Of a DNA stretch of 53,354 nt, positions 1-7,442 are shown piece after piece. Within the stretch, counting starts at the first letter, position 1, and each line of letters opens with the position of its first letter. Source of the stretch: Spirochaetia bacterium. GTDB taxonomy: Bacteria > Spirochaetota > Spirochaetia > Treponematales > Treponemataceae. Below the pieces are notes generated by a model that was not told where the DNA came from, made no database searches, and was given only the letters and a program-made list of their open reading frames with translations. The stretch covers positions 1 through 53,354 of the forward strand of contig CAAGIS010000021.1 of assembly GCA_900769985.1 (NCBI GenBank). The letters are read 5' to 3'. The position numbers were made by a program, and so were the translations under genes.

Positions 1-253
1 ATTGTTTCAACAATCGATTGACTTTTTATGCCGCTTCGCAATGAAATGAGAAGCGGCAGTTGATAAGGAAGTTCGCAACGCGAACTTGTGAATAAAAACT
101 TTGACGCTATTTCAGGCAAAGTTTTTATTACACACTCCTATAAAAAGTCAAGAAGATTGTTTCAACAATCGATTGACTTTTTATGCCGCTTCGCAATGAA
201 ATGAGAAGTGGCAGTTGATAAGGAAGTTCGCAACGCGAACTTGTGAATAAAAA
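1..253. repeat. Tandem copies of a nested palindromic element
   Basis: Bases 1-98 recur at 156-253 with a single difference (C54 versus T209), a period of 155 bp; the first copy is cut by the window edge. The unit is built from hairpins: ATTGT/ACAAT (1-5/10-14), GCCGCTT/AAGCGGC (30-36/51-57), GTTCGC/GCGAAC (71-76/80-85) and a 13-bp perfect stem 91-103/117-129. An outer arm GACTTTTTAT (20-29) pairs with 140-149 and encloses the three inner hairpins, so the whole can form a multi-armed cruciform. The C-to-T change in the second copy leaves a G-U pair. No ORF is present. Confidence 0.85.
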
Positions 254-426
254 GTTATTTTTACAAACTCTGATTATAATGAATTTGATGATAAAAATAA
301 AGGAATAAATAAAGGAATATTCTGTATATTTTGTTATGTATATGAGAAGCTTAAATTGTCACAATTACTTGAGTAATTTTGTGCGGACGAATCACAGGCT
401 TTTTAAAGCCAAATCTTTCTTCAAGT
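254..426. other. AT-rich intergenic stretch downstream of res
   Basis: No gene is seen. It holds two small inverted repeats, ATTACT-TG-AGTAAT (364-377) and GGCTTT-TT-AAAGCC (397-410), lying just past the stop of the minus-strand res gene. They could act as weak transcript ends but lack a clean U-tract. Confidence 0.4.
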
Positions 427-2457
427 TTATGATTTTAGGAAAGATTTTATAAATTCATCTTTTGTAATGTTCTCGCCCTTGCCATCGGAAAAGCGCGTAA
501 TCTGCCATGAAGATTTTTCTAAAACAGGAATATAAAAAATGTGACCAGTCTTTTTTGAAGCTTCCTTGTAGCACTCCTTGATTGCGTTCACTTTTTTTTC
601 GTATTCTTCTTCGTCGATATTTTGGGAAGAAGATTTATTTACGCTCTTTACTTCAAAAATGTGGATTTTTCCGTTTTTGTCTTTCATCACAAAATCTGGA
701 TAAGAAGAATGAATGCCGTCAAGATAATATTCAAATTTAATCTGGGAATTCAGCGGAAAGTTTTTGCCCCACAAAAAGCGGCTCGTTTCAAAAAGTTCAG
801 ACTGCTTTTTTGTGCAGGTTCCGATTGAAGACGAACGAATGTCCTTGAGGACTTCCGCCCATTTTTTTTCGGCTTCGCTGTCAAATGAAAAATCAGTGCA
901 AAAATCTTTTCTGTACCAAATCCAGTCGTCAAGCGTCAGACTATTCTGATTTTCCACAAAGCAACTTTCAAGCGGAAAACAAACTTCATCGCAGGTGACC
1001 ATGCTTTTTTCGTAATCGCAAATGTATTTTTCGTAAGAAGATTTTATTTCGCCCAAATGCTCGGCAAAGACAGTCCATTTTCTATAGCTGTCCGAATACT
1101 CGTAGCAGAGTGATTGAATGTCATTTCCCTGTTTTTGCAAATTCCTGTAGCTTTCAAAAATCGAAGGATGAGTCAGACTGTCATCTTTTAAATTATCCAG
1201 AAAATTTTTCATATCAGGATTTTTTGTCTTTTTTGGAGAAAGAATTTTTACAGGCGTTATGCGGAAATTTTCTTCAACTTTATAATCTGTGCAAAGCCTT
1301 ACCTGTCGTGGAAGTTTTTCGTCTTTTGGAAGAATTCCCCAAATCCAGGCAGTACAGGCAAGCTGTTTTGCTTCTTCGCTCAGGTTTTCAAAATCAAGCA
1401 GCCGTGGATTTCTTCTTACGCGTCCCATAACCTGCTCGTCAAGCTGTTTGCTTTTTGAATCTCGAATCTGATAAAGCATGCACGCCCTTGGAATATCCCA
1501 GCCTTCCGAAATGACCATTTTAAAAATGATAACAGAAACAGAAGAGGCTTTTCCTTTCATGTAATCTTTCCATTTAAAAATCGGAAGTTTTTTTAAGCCA
1601 GAATCGTTTGTTTCGCCGCCTTTGTCGTTAATATAAACCCATTTCAGTTCCTGATGATTTTGAAGGGCTGGCATTATCGTGTTTTTAAGTTCCTCTTCAG
1701 CTTTTTCCTTGTTTGAAATCTGAATTATAAAGCACGGATTTACATCAAGCATGTTGATATAATCACTGCGGATTCTTTCAAATTTCTGCAGGGCACATTC
1801 AAGACTGTCTGTTTTGATTCCCTCTTCAACTTTTTTTATGAGCTTTGCATTTTCTGCATCAGTATTTGAAATTTCTACATCTGGTTCCTGTTTTCTTGAA
1901 AGTTTTGGCGTAGCAGAAAAATTGATGACTGCACAAAAATATTCTTTCAGTTCGTCAAGATTGTTCGTTGCAATGTGACATTCATCTTTTATAAGGTAGA
2001 TTTTTTTTTGCGGATTTTTCATAAAAGTGTCGCCTGTAAGCGACTTTAAAAAATTGACAAAAGTTCCTTCTTTTTTAAGCTTGCTTGAATCTTTGTACAA
2101 GTCGCGGGGAAGGACATAAACATTGAATTCTGTCGGAATGTAAAGGCTTCCTTCTCCGCTTGAATCTGAATTGATTAAAAACGGATTTATGTCTGCAAAA
2201 GTTCCGTTTTCCGAAAGTTCCTTGAATGAACTAAAATTCTGGGCTGCAAGATTGCTTTTTGAAAGTGTCGAAACTATAAACACAGCGTTCCGGTCTGCAC
2301 AAATTACACGGTTCATAAAATCTGCCATCATGTAAGTTTTGCCAGAACCTGTGGGAGCTTTAAAAGTGATTTCTTTTTTAGTGCCTGTCACATTCATAAG
2401 GATTTTTGTAAGTTTTGTTACGGCATTTTTTTGTAAATCTTTTGCTTCCTGAAGCAT
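427..2457 (-). CDS. res: Type III restriction enzyme, Res (helicase/endonuclease) subunit
   Basis: Probable restriction subunit of a type III system: ATP-driven DNA translocase plus nuclease acting with the Mod protein. Visible motifs are a Walker A (APTGSGKT, near residue 35), DECH box (near 159), SATP motif III (near 182), a QVMGRVRR motif VI in the middle third, and a C-terminal PD-(D/E)XK nuclease signature (PDF ... FEVKS). At about 676 aa it is shorter than classical EcoP1I-type Res (around 970), so it is a compact family member. I chose the ATG at 2457: an AGGTGG ribosome site lies 9 bases upstream and mod ends one base before it; an in-frame ATG at 2490 would overlap mod by 32 bases. 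A run of nine A occurs in the coding strand near 2001-2009. Confidence 0.9.
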   Translation of the reverse strand: MLQEAKDLQKNAVTKLTKILMNVTGTKKEITFKAPTGSGKTYMMADFMNRVICADRNAVFIVSTLSKSNLAAQNFSSFKELSENGTFADINPFLINSDSSGEGSLYIPTEFNVYVLPRDLYKDSSKLKKEGTFVNFLKSLTGDTFMKNPQKKIYLIKDECHIATNNLDELKEYFCAVINFSATPKLSRKQEPDVEISNTDAENAKLIKKVEEGIKTDSLECALQKFERIRSDYINMLDVNPCFIIQISNKEKAEEELKNTIMPALQNHQELKWVYINDKGGETNDSGLKKLPIFKWKDYMKGKASSVSVIIFKMVISEGWDIPRACMLYQIRDSKSKQLDEQVMGRVRRNPRLLDFENLSEEAKQLACTAWIWGILPKDEKLPRQVRLCTDYKVEENFRITPVKILSPKKTKNPDMKNFLDNLKDDSLTHPSIFESYRNLQKQGNDIQSLCYEYSDSYRKWTVFAEHLGEIKSSYEKYICDYEKSMVTCDEVCFPLESCFVENQNSLTLDDWIWYRKDFCTDFSFDSEAEKKWAEVLKDIRSSSIGTCTKKQSELFETSRFLWGKNFPLNSQIKFEYYLDGIHSSYPDFVMKDKNGKIHIFEVKSVNKSSSQNIDEEEYEKKVNAIKECYKEASKKTGHIFYIPVLEKSSWQITRFSDGKGENITKDEFIKSFLKS

Positions 2458-2458
2458 T

Positions 2459-4066
2459 TTATTCTTCCACCTTTTTTTGTGTTTTTTCAAAATTCTGACA
2501 TACCCAGTCGATTTTTTCTTTTACCGTCGTAAACTTTTGTTTTCCGTAAAGTGTTTCATCGATTACATCAAAAGCGCTTTTTCCTTCTGCCGTTTCAAAA
2601 TTTGCAACCGAACCGATTTCGTAAACATCAAGATTTCCGCCGTAAGGCTTGTTGTCTTTTATCCACGGAAAATCTTTTGTGCCGTCGTAACATTCTCCCG
2701 TCATGATTCTTTTGAGCCGTTTTGCAGTAACATCGTAAGCAATGCCGTTCGGATTTACATCTGTTTTTTCGTTAAGCTGACAGAGAATGAAAGTTCGGTT
2801 TCCGCCATCCTGTTTGTTTAAGTCGAGAACTGCATGACCGGTTGTGCCACTTCCGGCGAAGAAGTCGAGGATTGTGGCATTTTTATTTTCATACGTTGTT
2901 GATTTCAATAATAAATTCAATAAACCAACGGGTTTCGGATTATCAAATTCACAATTTGTAATTAATGATAATGTTCTAGACCCATCCTCATTTGTTTCAC
3001 AATTATATGCATCCTTAGCTAATTGTTCTTTTGCAAGAAAATTCTTCATTTTTTTTATTTCGCCACCATCTTTGATATGATTCGGACGAAAAGGAATTCT
3101 AGCGATATATATCACTTCATTATTAATAATAATCTCATTTATTTTTTGCTGAGAATATCTCCATTCACCTTCTAACTCAAAATCATTTAAATTTTTACCG
3201 TCTTTTATTTGCACATCGCAGAGTAAACGTGTAATTATATTTCCTTCCGACATATCTTGAGCTTCAATAATACCATCTGGCAAATTAAAGGTCACACTAT
3301 TTGCCGGAAAGCGTAGAACAGATTTTGAATTCCCTGCATTATTAATAGGCCATTTTTTACCTTTCGTTGTATACTCAAGTGTAAAAGGAAACGTTAATTT
3401 ACTATCTTTTATATAACATAAGATATATTCAAAAATTGATGCAAAGTTTTGTGACAAAAAAGACGGTTTTTGTTTTTTTTGCCACAAAATCATACCTGAA
3501 TAATTCTCCTCCCCAAACACCTCATCAAACAGACACTTTACATAAGCCTGGTTTTTATCATCTATGCTGCAAAAAATTACGCCTTCATCAGACAAAAGCT
3601 GTTTTGCAAGAATCAGCCGGGGGTAAAGCATGGAAAGAAGATTGTCCCTCGTAATGGCATTTTCATAGTTCGTCCTGGCAAATTCGCCCATGCTGTCTTT
3701 TCCGTAAGGCGGGTCAATATAAATCACGTCGATTGCGCCCTTGTACTGAATCAAAAGGTTTTGAAGCGCTTCGTAGTTGTCGCCGATAATCAGCTTGTTT
3801 ACAGGTTTTTCACCGTCAGTATAAAAAGAAAGTTTTTCGTTTTTGCAAAAATACCGAATGCTGTCAGACATTTTTTCAAGTCGTTTGTCAAAGTGAAGTC
3901 CCGTACGCTTGTATGTCGTTCCCAACGCTGCAATGTTTATCGCCTCGTCCTTTGATTCCGCATTTTGAATAAGTTTGATAAGAAGACTTGCATTTGACGG
4001 TTCCAGAATCTTGTCCTGCACGCGCCTGTTGATTTCTTCAATAAGTGATTGTTTGATTTCGTTCAT
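2459..4066 (-). CDS. mod: Type III DNA-methyltransferase, Mod subunit (N6-adenine)
   Basis: Beta-class DNA adenine methyltransferase that both methylates and supplies target recognition for Res. The DPPY catalytic motif IV is at residues 118-121, and the SAM-binding motif I (FFAGSGTTGH) comes late, near residue 400; this order is typical of type III Mod. The stretch between (target recognition domain) is visibly more AT-rich and uses different codons from the two ends (roughly 2880-3560), suggesting it was exchanged. 535 aa, normal for the family. Directly followed by res in an operon. It starts 84 bases upstream-divergent from an HTH regulator gene and has a plausible promoter (see 4135-4178). 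Confidence 0.92.
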   Translation of the reverse strand: MNEIKQSLIEEINRRVQDKILEPSNASLLIKLIQNAESKDEAINIAALGTTYKRTGLHFDKRLEKMSDSIRYFCKNEKLSFYTDGEKPVNKLIIGDNYEALQNLLIQYKGAIDVIYIDPPYGKDSMGEFARTNYENAITRDNLLSMLYPRLILAKQLLSDEGVIFCSIDDKNQAYVKCLFDEVFGEENYSGMILWQKKQKPSFLSQNFASIFEYILCYIKDSKLTFPFTLEYTTKGKKWPINNAGNSKSVLRFPANSVTFNLPDGIIEAQDMSEGNIITRLLCDVQIKDGKNLNDFELEGEWRYSQQKINEIIINNEVIYIARIPFRPNHIKDGGEIKKMKNFLAKEQLAKDAYNCETNEDGSRTLSLITNCEFDNPKPVGLLNLLLKSTTYENKNATILDFFAGSGTTGHAVLDLNKQDGGNRTFILCQLNEKTDVNPNGIAYDVTAKRLKRIMTGECYDGTKDFPWIKDNKPYGGNLDVYEIGSVANFETAEGKSAFDVIDETLYGKQKFTTVKEKIDWVCQNFEKTQKKVEE

Positions 4067-4134
4067 ATTTTTTCTCGGAGTGAATTAAGATTTTAATATT
4101 TCCAACTTTACAGTAATAATTTGGATATTTCTAA

Positions 4135-4178
4135 ATAATACACTATTTTTTGTAATTTTACAAATTCTTATCTATACA
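4135..4178. promoter_or_regulatory. Face-to-face promoters sharing one palindrome (mod / HTH regulator)
   Basis: A palindrome TTGTAA-TT-TTACAA (4150-4163) supplies the -35 for both directions. Plus strand: TTGTAA (4150-4155), 17 bp, TATACA (4173-4178), toward the HTH gene. Minus strand: TTGTAA (complement of 4158-4163), 17 bp, TATTAT (complement of 4135-4140), toward mod-res. A dimeric repressor bound here would cover both -35 boxes; the adjacent HTH protein is the natural candidate. Seen: the sequences and spacings. Inferred: the binding. Confidence 0.6.
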
Positions 4179-4204
4179 ATTGAAAATTTCGCAATTATGA
4201 GAAT

Positions 4205-4543
4205 ATGAATTTTTGGGAAAGAGTCGAATTTGAACTCGATAAAAAAGGAATTAATAAAAAAACTCTTGCAACTGAAGCAAAATTCAGTATGTCAAATATT
4301 TCAAAAGGAAAAAAAGACAATAATTGCCCCAGTGCCGAAACAGCCCTGCGAATCGCAAAAGTCCTTAACGTCTCCGTCGAATACCTTGTAACAGGACAAA
4401 GCCAGACACTAAAAAACGAAGGCATAGACATAAAAAAATACAAAGAATATTCAGACCTGATTGCAAAACTCGACACCCTGGATGAAAATCAAAAACAACT
4501 TGTAAAAACAATTATAACTCAAATGACCGAATGGAAAGTTTAA
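4205..4543 (+). CDS. XRE-family HTH regulator, likely controller of the RM operon
   Basis: 112-aa protein with an N-terminal Cro/CI-type helix-turn-helix (about residues 8-62: KKTLATEAKFSMSNISKGKK ... ALRIAKVLNVSVEYLVTG) and a short charged C-terminal helix. It lies divergently from mod, so it may act as repressor or controller of the methylase/restriction operon and of itself through the palindrome at 4150-4163. The last 12 codons and the following 130 bases recur at 7443-7609. Only a weak ribosome site (GAGA) precedes the ATG. Confidence 0.8.
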   Translation: MNFWERVEFELDKKGINKKTLATEAKFSMSNISKGKKDNNCPSAETALRIAKVLNVSVEYLVTGQSQTLKNEGIDIKKYKEYSDLIAKLDTLDENQKQLVKTIITQMTEWKV

Positions 4544-4674
4544 GGCAAAGATAAACAATCGGATTTGCTCAGAACTAACTTTCTTCGCTTTTTCGTGAGC
4601 ATCGTTAGATGCGAACAAATCCGTTTGTTTTTTTCTTTTGACAAGCCTTTCAAGCAAATGGAAAGTTTAAGACA
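4506..4674 (+). repeat. 169-bp direct repeat, copy A (with 7441-7609)
   Basis: About 96% identical to 7441-7609, same orientation, offset 2935 bp. It starts within the last codons of the HTH gene and contains a large imperfect hairpin. Each copy is itself bracketed by a short direct repeat (AATGGAAAGTTTAAG, near 4530 and near 4657), so the hairpin looks like an inserted miniature element. Confidence 0.85.
4560..4639 (+). terminator. Rho-independent terminator-like hairpin after the HTH gene
   Basis: CGGATTTG (4560-4567) pairs with CAAATCCG (4616-4623), with further pairing CTAAC/GTTAG inside, and is followed by a T-rich tract (4624-4639). Part of the direct repeat. Confidence 0.6.
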
Positions 4675-4700
4675 AAAAATAACATCACTTTGCTGTAAAA

Positions 4701-5045
4701 TTATTTTCCGCCACCTTTGTGCGGTTCAGCTAAATAAGTTTTTGCAGATTCAATCCATTCTTCCTTTGATATTTTTGAAAAATATTGAGGAATTCCTTCA
4801 TAAAACTTTTCGGTCATCAGGTATTCCAAAGCAAGTGCATAACCGTAATCGTCTCCGATTTGTTTATCTTTCATAAATTGCTGAAATTCAACAAAATATG
4901 CCGGGTCTGCCGAAGATTCCTCTTTCCACAAGAACGGATTAATCTCGCTTAAAAACTGCCCTAATTCTTCATCTTTCGTTTTCTGTTCATCATATTGCGC
5001 ATCAAGTGCAAAATAAATCAATGAAAATAATTCAAAATCTGTCAT
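4701..5045 (-). CDS. Small acidic protein, probable immunity/antitoxin partner
   Basis: 114-aa, strongly acidic, no membrane segment and no family I recognise. Its ATG overlaps the stop of the upstream toxin-like gene by four bases (ATGA), with GAGGT just upstream, so the two are translationally coupled. Acidic partner immediately behind a small basic toxin-like protein is the classic toxin/immunity arrangement of polymorphic toxin systems. Function is inferred from position and charge only. Alternative: an unrelated accessory protein. Confidence 0.65.
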   Translation of the reverse strand: MTDFELFSLIYFALDAQYDEQKTKDEELGQFLSEINPFLWKEESSADPAYFVEFQQFMKDKQIGDDYGYALALEYLMTEKFYEGIPQYFSKISKEEWIESAKTYLAEPHKGGGK

Positions 5046-5389
5046 TTGTTACCTCGCTTAAATGGATTTTTAAATAGCCCAGTATCATTATCCCAGTGTT
5101 TTGGAGTACGGTTATAACCACCATCGCTCAAAACACCTTTATAAACTTTTGCCCAATATTGTCCGCCATTTTTTGCAGTTTTAATATACCATCTACAGCC
5201 ATCTTTATCAGTACCTTTATAGGCAGTCTTTGTATTTATCAGATTTAGCAAAGTCTTCCGGTTTTTGCTTGTATTGGCAAGGTGACCTGGTCTTACTGCA
5301 AATATGTGATTAATCTGAGCTTTTTTTCGTGGCAAGGAATTTCTTGCACCATAGGTATTATAATATCTTCCAGAATTACCAGTTCCCAT
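5042..5389 (-). CDS. Small basic protein resembling a polymorphic-toxin C-terminal domain
   Basis: 115 aa, Lys/Arg rich. After a Gly-rich start (GTGNSGRYYNTYGARNSLP) comes a pattern I associate with toxin tips of large secreted toxins: INHIF-x-x-R-x-GH (residues 26-36), NR..L, WY, GQYWAKV (76-82) and GG-x-N-x-TP (90-96). Such domains are usually RNase-like, but no nuclease assignment is proved; H28 and H36 are candidate catalytic residues. Here the domain is a free-standing gene with its own ribosome site (AGGAG), beginning 14 bases inside the end of the DUF4417 gene, and is followed by an acidic partner. There is no signal peptide or delivery domain. Confidence 0.65.
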   Translation of the reverse strand: MGTGNSGRYYNTYGARNSLPRKKAQINHIFAVRPGHLANTSKNRKTLLNLINTKTAYKGTDKDGCRWYIKTAKNGGQYWAKVYKGVLSDGGYNRTPKHWDNDTGLFKNPFKRGNK

Positions 5390-6107
5390 TTTTCTCTCCT
5401 AAACATAGTATATCTGCATAATTATAAGAACTAACTTGCTTCTTATGCATAGTAGAAGTCCAATCAGGAATATGAATAAATCTTGTCAGATATTTGAAAT
5501 CTCCAAATATGTTTAATGGCATCGGACCGTAAACAATTACATATTCAGGTTGTAATTCAACAATAAGAGCACGAAGACCTTCCTTAAAATAAAAACGCTT
5601 TTGCGTTCCTTGAATACATCCGTAAGTTCCAATGGAAACAATACTGTGCTTTTCAATTCCTAAAAAAGCAAATGGAAGTTCGCCTGGAATTTTTCTCATA
5701 TAAGATCGTTCATCACCCCATCGAACATTTGGAATGACATAAATTCCTTGTTCTTGCATATAGTGTGCAACCTGTCTGTTTAAATAAACATTTGTCATTT
5801 GCAATACAAGCGGCATATCAAAATAGAGAGAACAATCAGGAGAAACGACACCTTGGAACTTTTTCAAAAATGATATTTCTTCCTTTGTCTTTGTTAGGAT
5901 TTTTCTGAAATTAATATCATGTTCATAAAAACATACAAATTCAGAAAAATCTTTAGACTTTCTGCACTGACTAAAAGGAATCATTTTTTTTGGAAGAATA
6001 AACTCTGCCGGTTTTTTAATTGCAGGCATCTCCAAAAAACCACAGAAGACGGCATTTTCAACAAGTTCAGCGTTAAAGCCGTCATCAATTATTGAATCAA
6101 TATGCAT
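5376..6107 (-). CDS. DUF4417 family protein, first gene of a toxin-like operon
   Basis: 243-aa soluble protein. The core SPDCSLYFDMP, NVYLNRQVAHYMQEQGIYVIPNVRWGDE, GTYGCIQ, and YVIVYGPMP is typical of DUF4417, a family of unknown function often found in mobile regions and phages. A strong GGAGGT precedes the ATG. It overlaps the toxin-like gene and should be cotranscribed with it and the immunity-like gene. In relatives I recall, DUF4417 proteins end in Gly-rich tails, and here a Gly-rich start opens the next gene, so the pair may derive from a single fused protein. Promoter predicted at 6345-6373. Confidence 0.8.
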   Translation of the reverse strand: MHIDSIIDDGFNAELVENAVFCGFLEMPAIKKPAEFILPKKMIPFSQCRKSKDFSEFVCFYEHDINFRKILTKTKEEISFLKKFQGVVSPDCSLYFDMPLVLQMTNVYLNRQVAHYMQEQGIYVIPNVRWGDERSYMRKIPGELPFAFLGIEKHSIVSIGTYGCIQGTQKRFYFKEGLRALIVELQPEYVIVYGPMPLNIFGDFKYLTRFIHIPDWTSTMHKKQVSSYNYADILCLGEKNGNW

Positions 6108-6164
6108 AGCATACCTCCATTTTTTTACACATCTCCGTGTATGGCGGATTTATGTAAATAACAT

Positions 6165-6320
6165 TTGAATATTCTCAAAAAAGGCGGTATTCTATGAGAA
6201 GGATTTGTGCTCCCCAGCAATAATCCTCTCAAGAAATCCTTTTTTGAGAACCAACCTTTGTATCGGTACTTTTTTTCTAGAATCGTACCGTACAAAGGTT
6301 TTTTGATTTTTAAGAACCTT
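6165..6320 (-). other. Highly structured leader upstream of the DUF4417 operon
   Basis: Intergenic stretch 6108-6415 holds no convincing gene. It carries two long stem-loops. First: 6172-6184 pairs perfectly over 13 bp with 6238-6250, enclosing GAGAAGGATT/AATCCTCTC (6196-6205/6222-6230) and TGCT-CCCC-AGCA (6208-6219). Second: AACCTTTGTA (6253-6262) pairs with 6291-6300, continued by CGGTAC/GTACCG (6264-6269/6285-6290), one bulge. On the plus strand the second is followed by a T-run. If the minus promoter at 6345-6373 is used, this forms a leader of about 230 nt. Regulatory RNA, antitoxin RNA or mobile palindrome are all possible. Confidence 0.6.
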
Positions 6321-6344
6321 TTTGTTTTAGTCCTTATGAAAAAG

Positions 6345-6409
6345 AGTATATACAATTATTTGAAATATTTCAAATATAAATTGACTATTTGAATATTTTC
6401 TTTTATAGT
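6345..6409. promoter_or_regulatory. Divergent promoters and 20-bp perfect palindrome
   Basis: A 20-bp perfect palindrome spans 6357-6376 (core TTGAAATATTTCAA). Minus-strand promoter: TTGAAA (complement of 6368-6373), 17 bp, TATACT (complement of 6345-6350), toward DUF4417. Plus-strand promoter: TTGACT (6381-6386), 17 bp, TATAGT (6404-6409), six bases before the ATG of the HTH gene, implying a leaderless mRNA. The palindrome is a good operator for the HTH protein encoded beside it. Confidence 0.65.
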
Positions 6410-6415
6410 TGAGCT

Positions 6416-6766
6416 ATGAGTTATTTTTGGCAAAATGTTGATACGGAATTAGCCTACCAAGGAATGACAAGAAAAGAACTTGCTGAAAAAGCAGAGTGTT
6501 CTGTAAGTATTTTTACAAAAGGCAATAAAATAAACTGTGAACCTTCTGTTATACTTGCAATGCGTATAGCGAATATATTAGGAGTATCTATTGATTATTT
6601 GCTAACAGGTAAAACCAATGTTAATGAAGATTTCTTAAAGATTGAAAACTCAGAACAAATCCGCCTGTATCGAAAATATCATAAATTAATCAAAAAGTGT
6701 GAAAAACTTTCTCCCGAGAATCTGTCTTTACTTATAAAACTTGCTGATGCTTTGGAGGAAAAGTAA
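6416..6766 (+). CDS. XRE-family HTH regulator of the DUF4417/toxin operon (inferred)
   Basis: 116 aa; N-terminal HTH (about residues 10-65: RKELAEKAECSVSIFTKG ... AMRIANILGVSIDYLLTG) and a helical C-terminus. It resembles the regulator at 4205 in length and layout but differs in its tail. Divergent from the DUF4417 operon with a shared palindrome; the -10 box ends six bases before the ATG and no ribosome site is present, so translation is probably leaderless. Likely an autorepressor that also controls the toxin-like operon. Confidence 0.8.
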   Translation: MSYFWQNVDTELAYQGMTRKELAEKAECSVSIFTKGNKINCEPSVILAMRIANILGVSIDYLLTGKTNVNEDFLKIENSEQIRLYRKYHKLIKKCEKLSPENLSLLIKLADALEEK

Positions 6767-6841
6767 ACTGGACACAAACAAAAAACACTGATTTTTCTTA
6801 AAAAATATGTTATACTAAAAGAAAAAGCAGGAGGTGATTCT

Positions 6842-7060
6842 ATGATTTCTGTAAAAGGATATTTTGACGGACAAAATTACATAACAGAAGGCAATGTTGC
6901 AGTAAAAAAAGACCAGCGTGTAATCATCACATTTCTTGACGAATTCAATACTCCCAAGCGGAACTTAAAAAAATTTGTAGGCAAGGTCAGTAAATCAGAT
7001 TCCGAACTGGTAGAAAAAGCTGTATCAGAAAGCCGCAAGGTGGATAAAAGTGAATGGTAA
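6842..7060 (+). CDS. VapB-like antitoxin
   Basis: 72 aa. The N-terminus (YFDGQNYITEGNVAVKKDQRVIITF) has the short beta-rich form of DUF2281/AbrB-like antitoxins; the charged C-terminal tail would wrap the toxin. AGGAGGTGA stands seven bases before the ATG. It overlaps the PIN-domain toxin gene by 11 bases, the usual antitoxin-first order. Autoregulation of the pair is expected from the family. Confidence 0.75.
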   Translation: MISVKGYFDGQNYITEGNVAVKKDQRVIITFLDEFNTPKRNLKKFVGKVSKSDSELVEKAVSESRKVDKSEW

Positions 7061-7433
7061 AATTGTTGATACAAATGTAATTATCCGCTATATCAAAAAT
7101 GAAGATGATCTTGATGATATTTTCGAAGAGGAAAATCTGTATTTTTCTTCTATAACACTTGGAGAACTGCTTTTTGGTGCAGAATGTTCTTCCCGAAAAT
7201 CAGAGAATGGTGATGTTTACAGGGGTTTTTGCAGCGAACTTGAAGAAATAAAGCCGGATTCCTTTGTAACTCCTTTTTATGCAAAAATAAAGGCCCAATT
7301 AAAACAAGACGGACATCCAATTCCAGAAAATGATATATGGATTGCCGCATGTGCAATGGCATACAATCTGACAATAGTTACAGCTGATAAACATTTTTCC
7401 TTTATAAAAGGACTTTCTCTTGAAAACAGATAA
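7050..7433 (+). CDS. VapC-type PIN-domain ribonuclease toxin
   Basis: 127-aa PIN domain with the full set of metal-binding acids: D7 (VDTNV), E39 (TLGELLFG), D95 (ENDIWIAA) and D113 (TADKHF). Members cleave specific RNAs, often tRNA or rRNA, and are neutralised by the cognate antitoxin encoded just upstream. The start overlaps the antitoxin end (ATGG in the last codons) with AAGGTGG upstream. It is followed at once by the remnant of an HTH gene and repeat copy B, which suggests that the pair entered by replacing another gene. Confidence 0.9.
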   Translation: MNGKIVDTNVIIRYIKNEDDLDDIFEEENLYFSSITLGELLFGAECSSRKSENGDVYRGFCSELEEIKPDSFVTPFYAKIKAQLKQDGHPIPENDIWIAACAMAYNLTIVTADKHFSFIKGLSLENR

Positions 7434-7442
7434 CAAGCAGAA

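Noticed and set aside
2001..2009. Phase variation of res at a nine-A tract
   Set aside because: The tract is short and of common length for this AT-rich genome; no strong evidence for slippage.
4560..4639. Integron attC site at the repeated hairpins behind the HTH and vapC genes
   Set aside because: Treponemes can carry integrons and a GTTAGAT-like 7-mer is present, but it is inside the stem, not at the outer ends; the matching partner is imperfect and repeat identity runs on well beyond. A terminator within a repeat fits better.
6125..6355. 76-codon minus-strand frame in the DUF4417 leader
   Set aside because: It is read through two strong palindromes, has no ribosome site and no recognisable protein.
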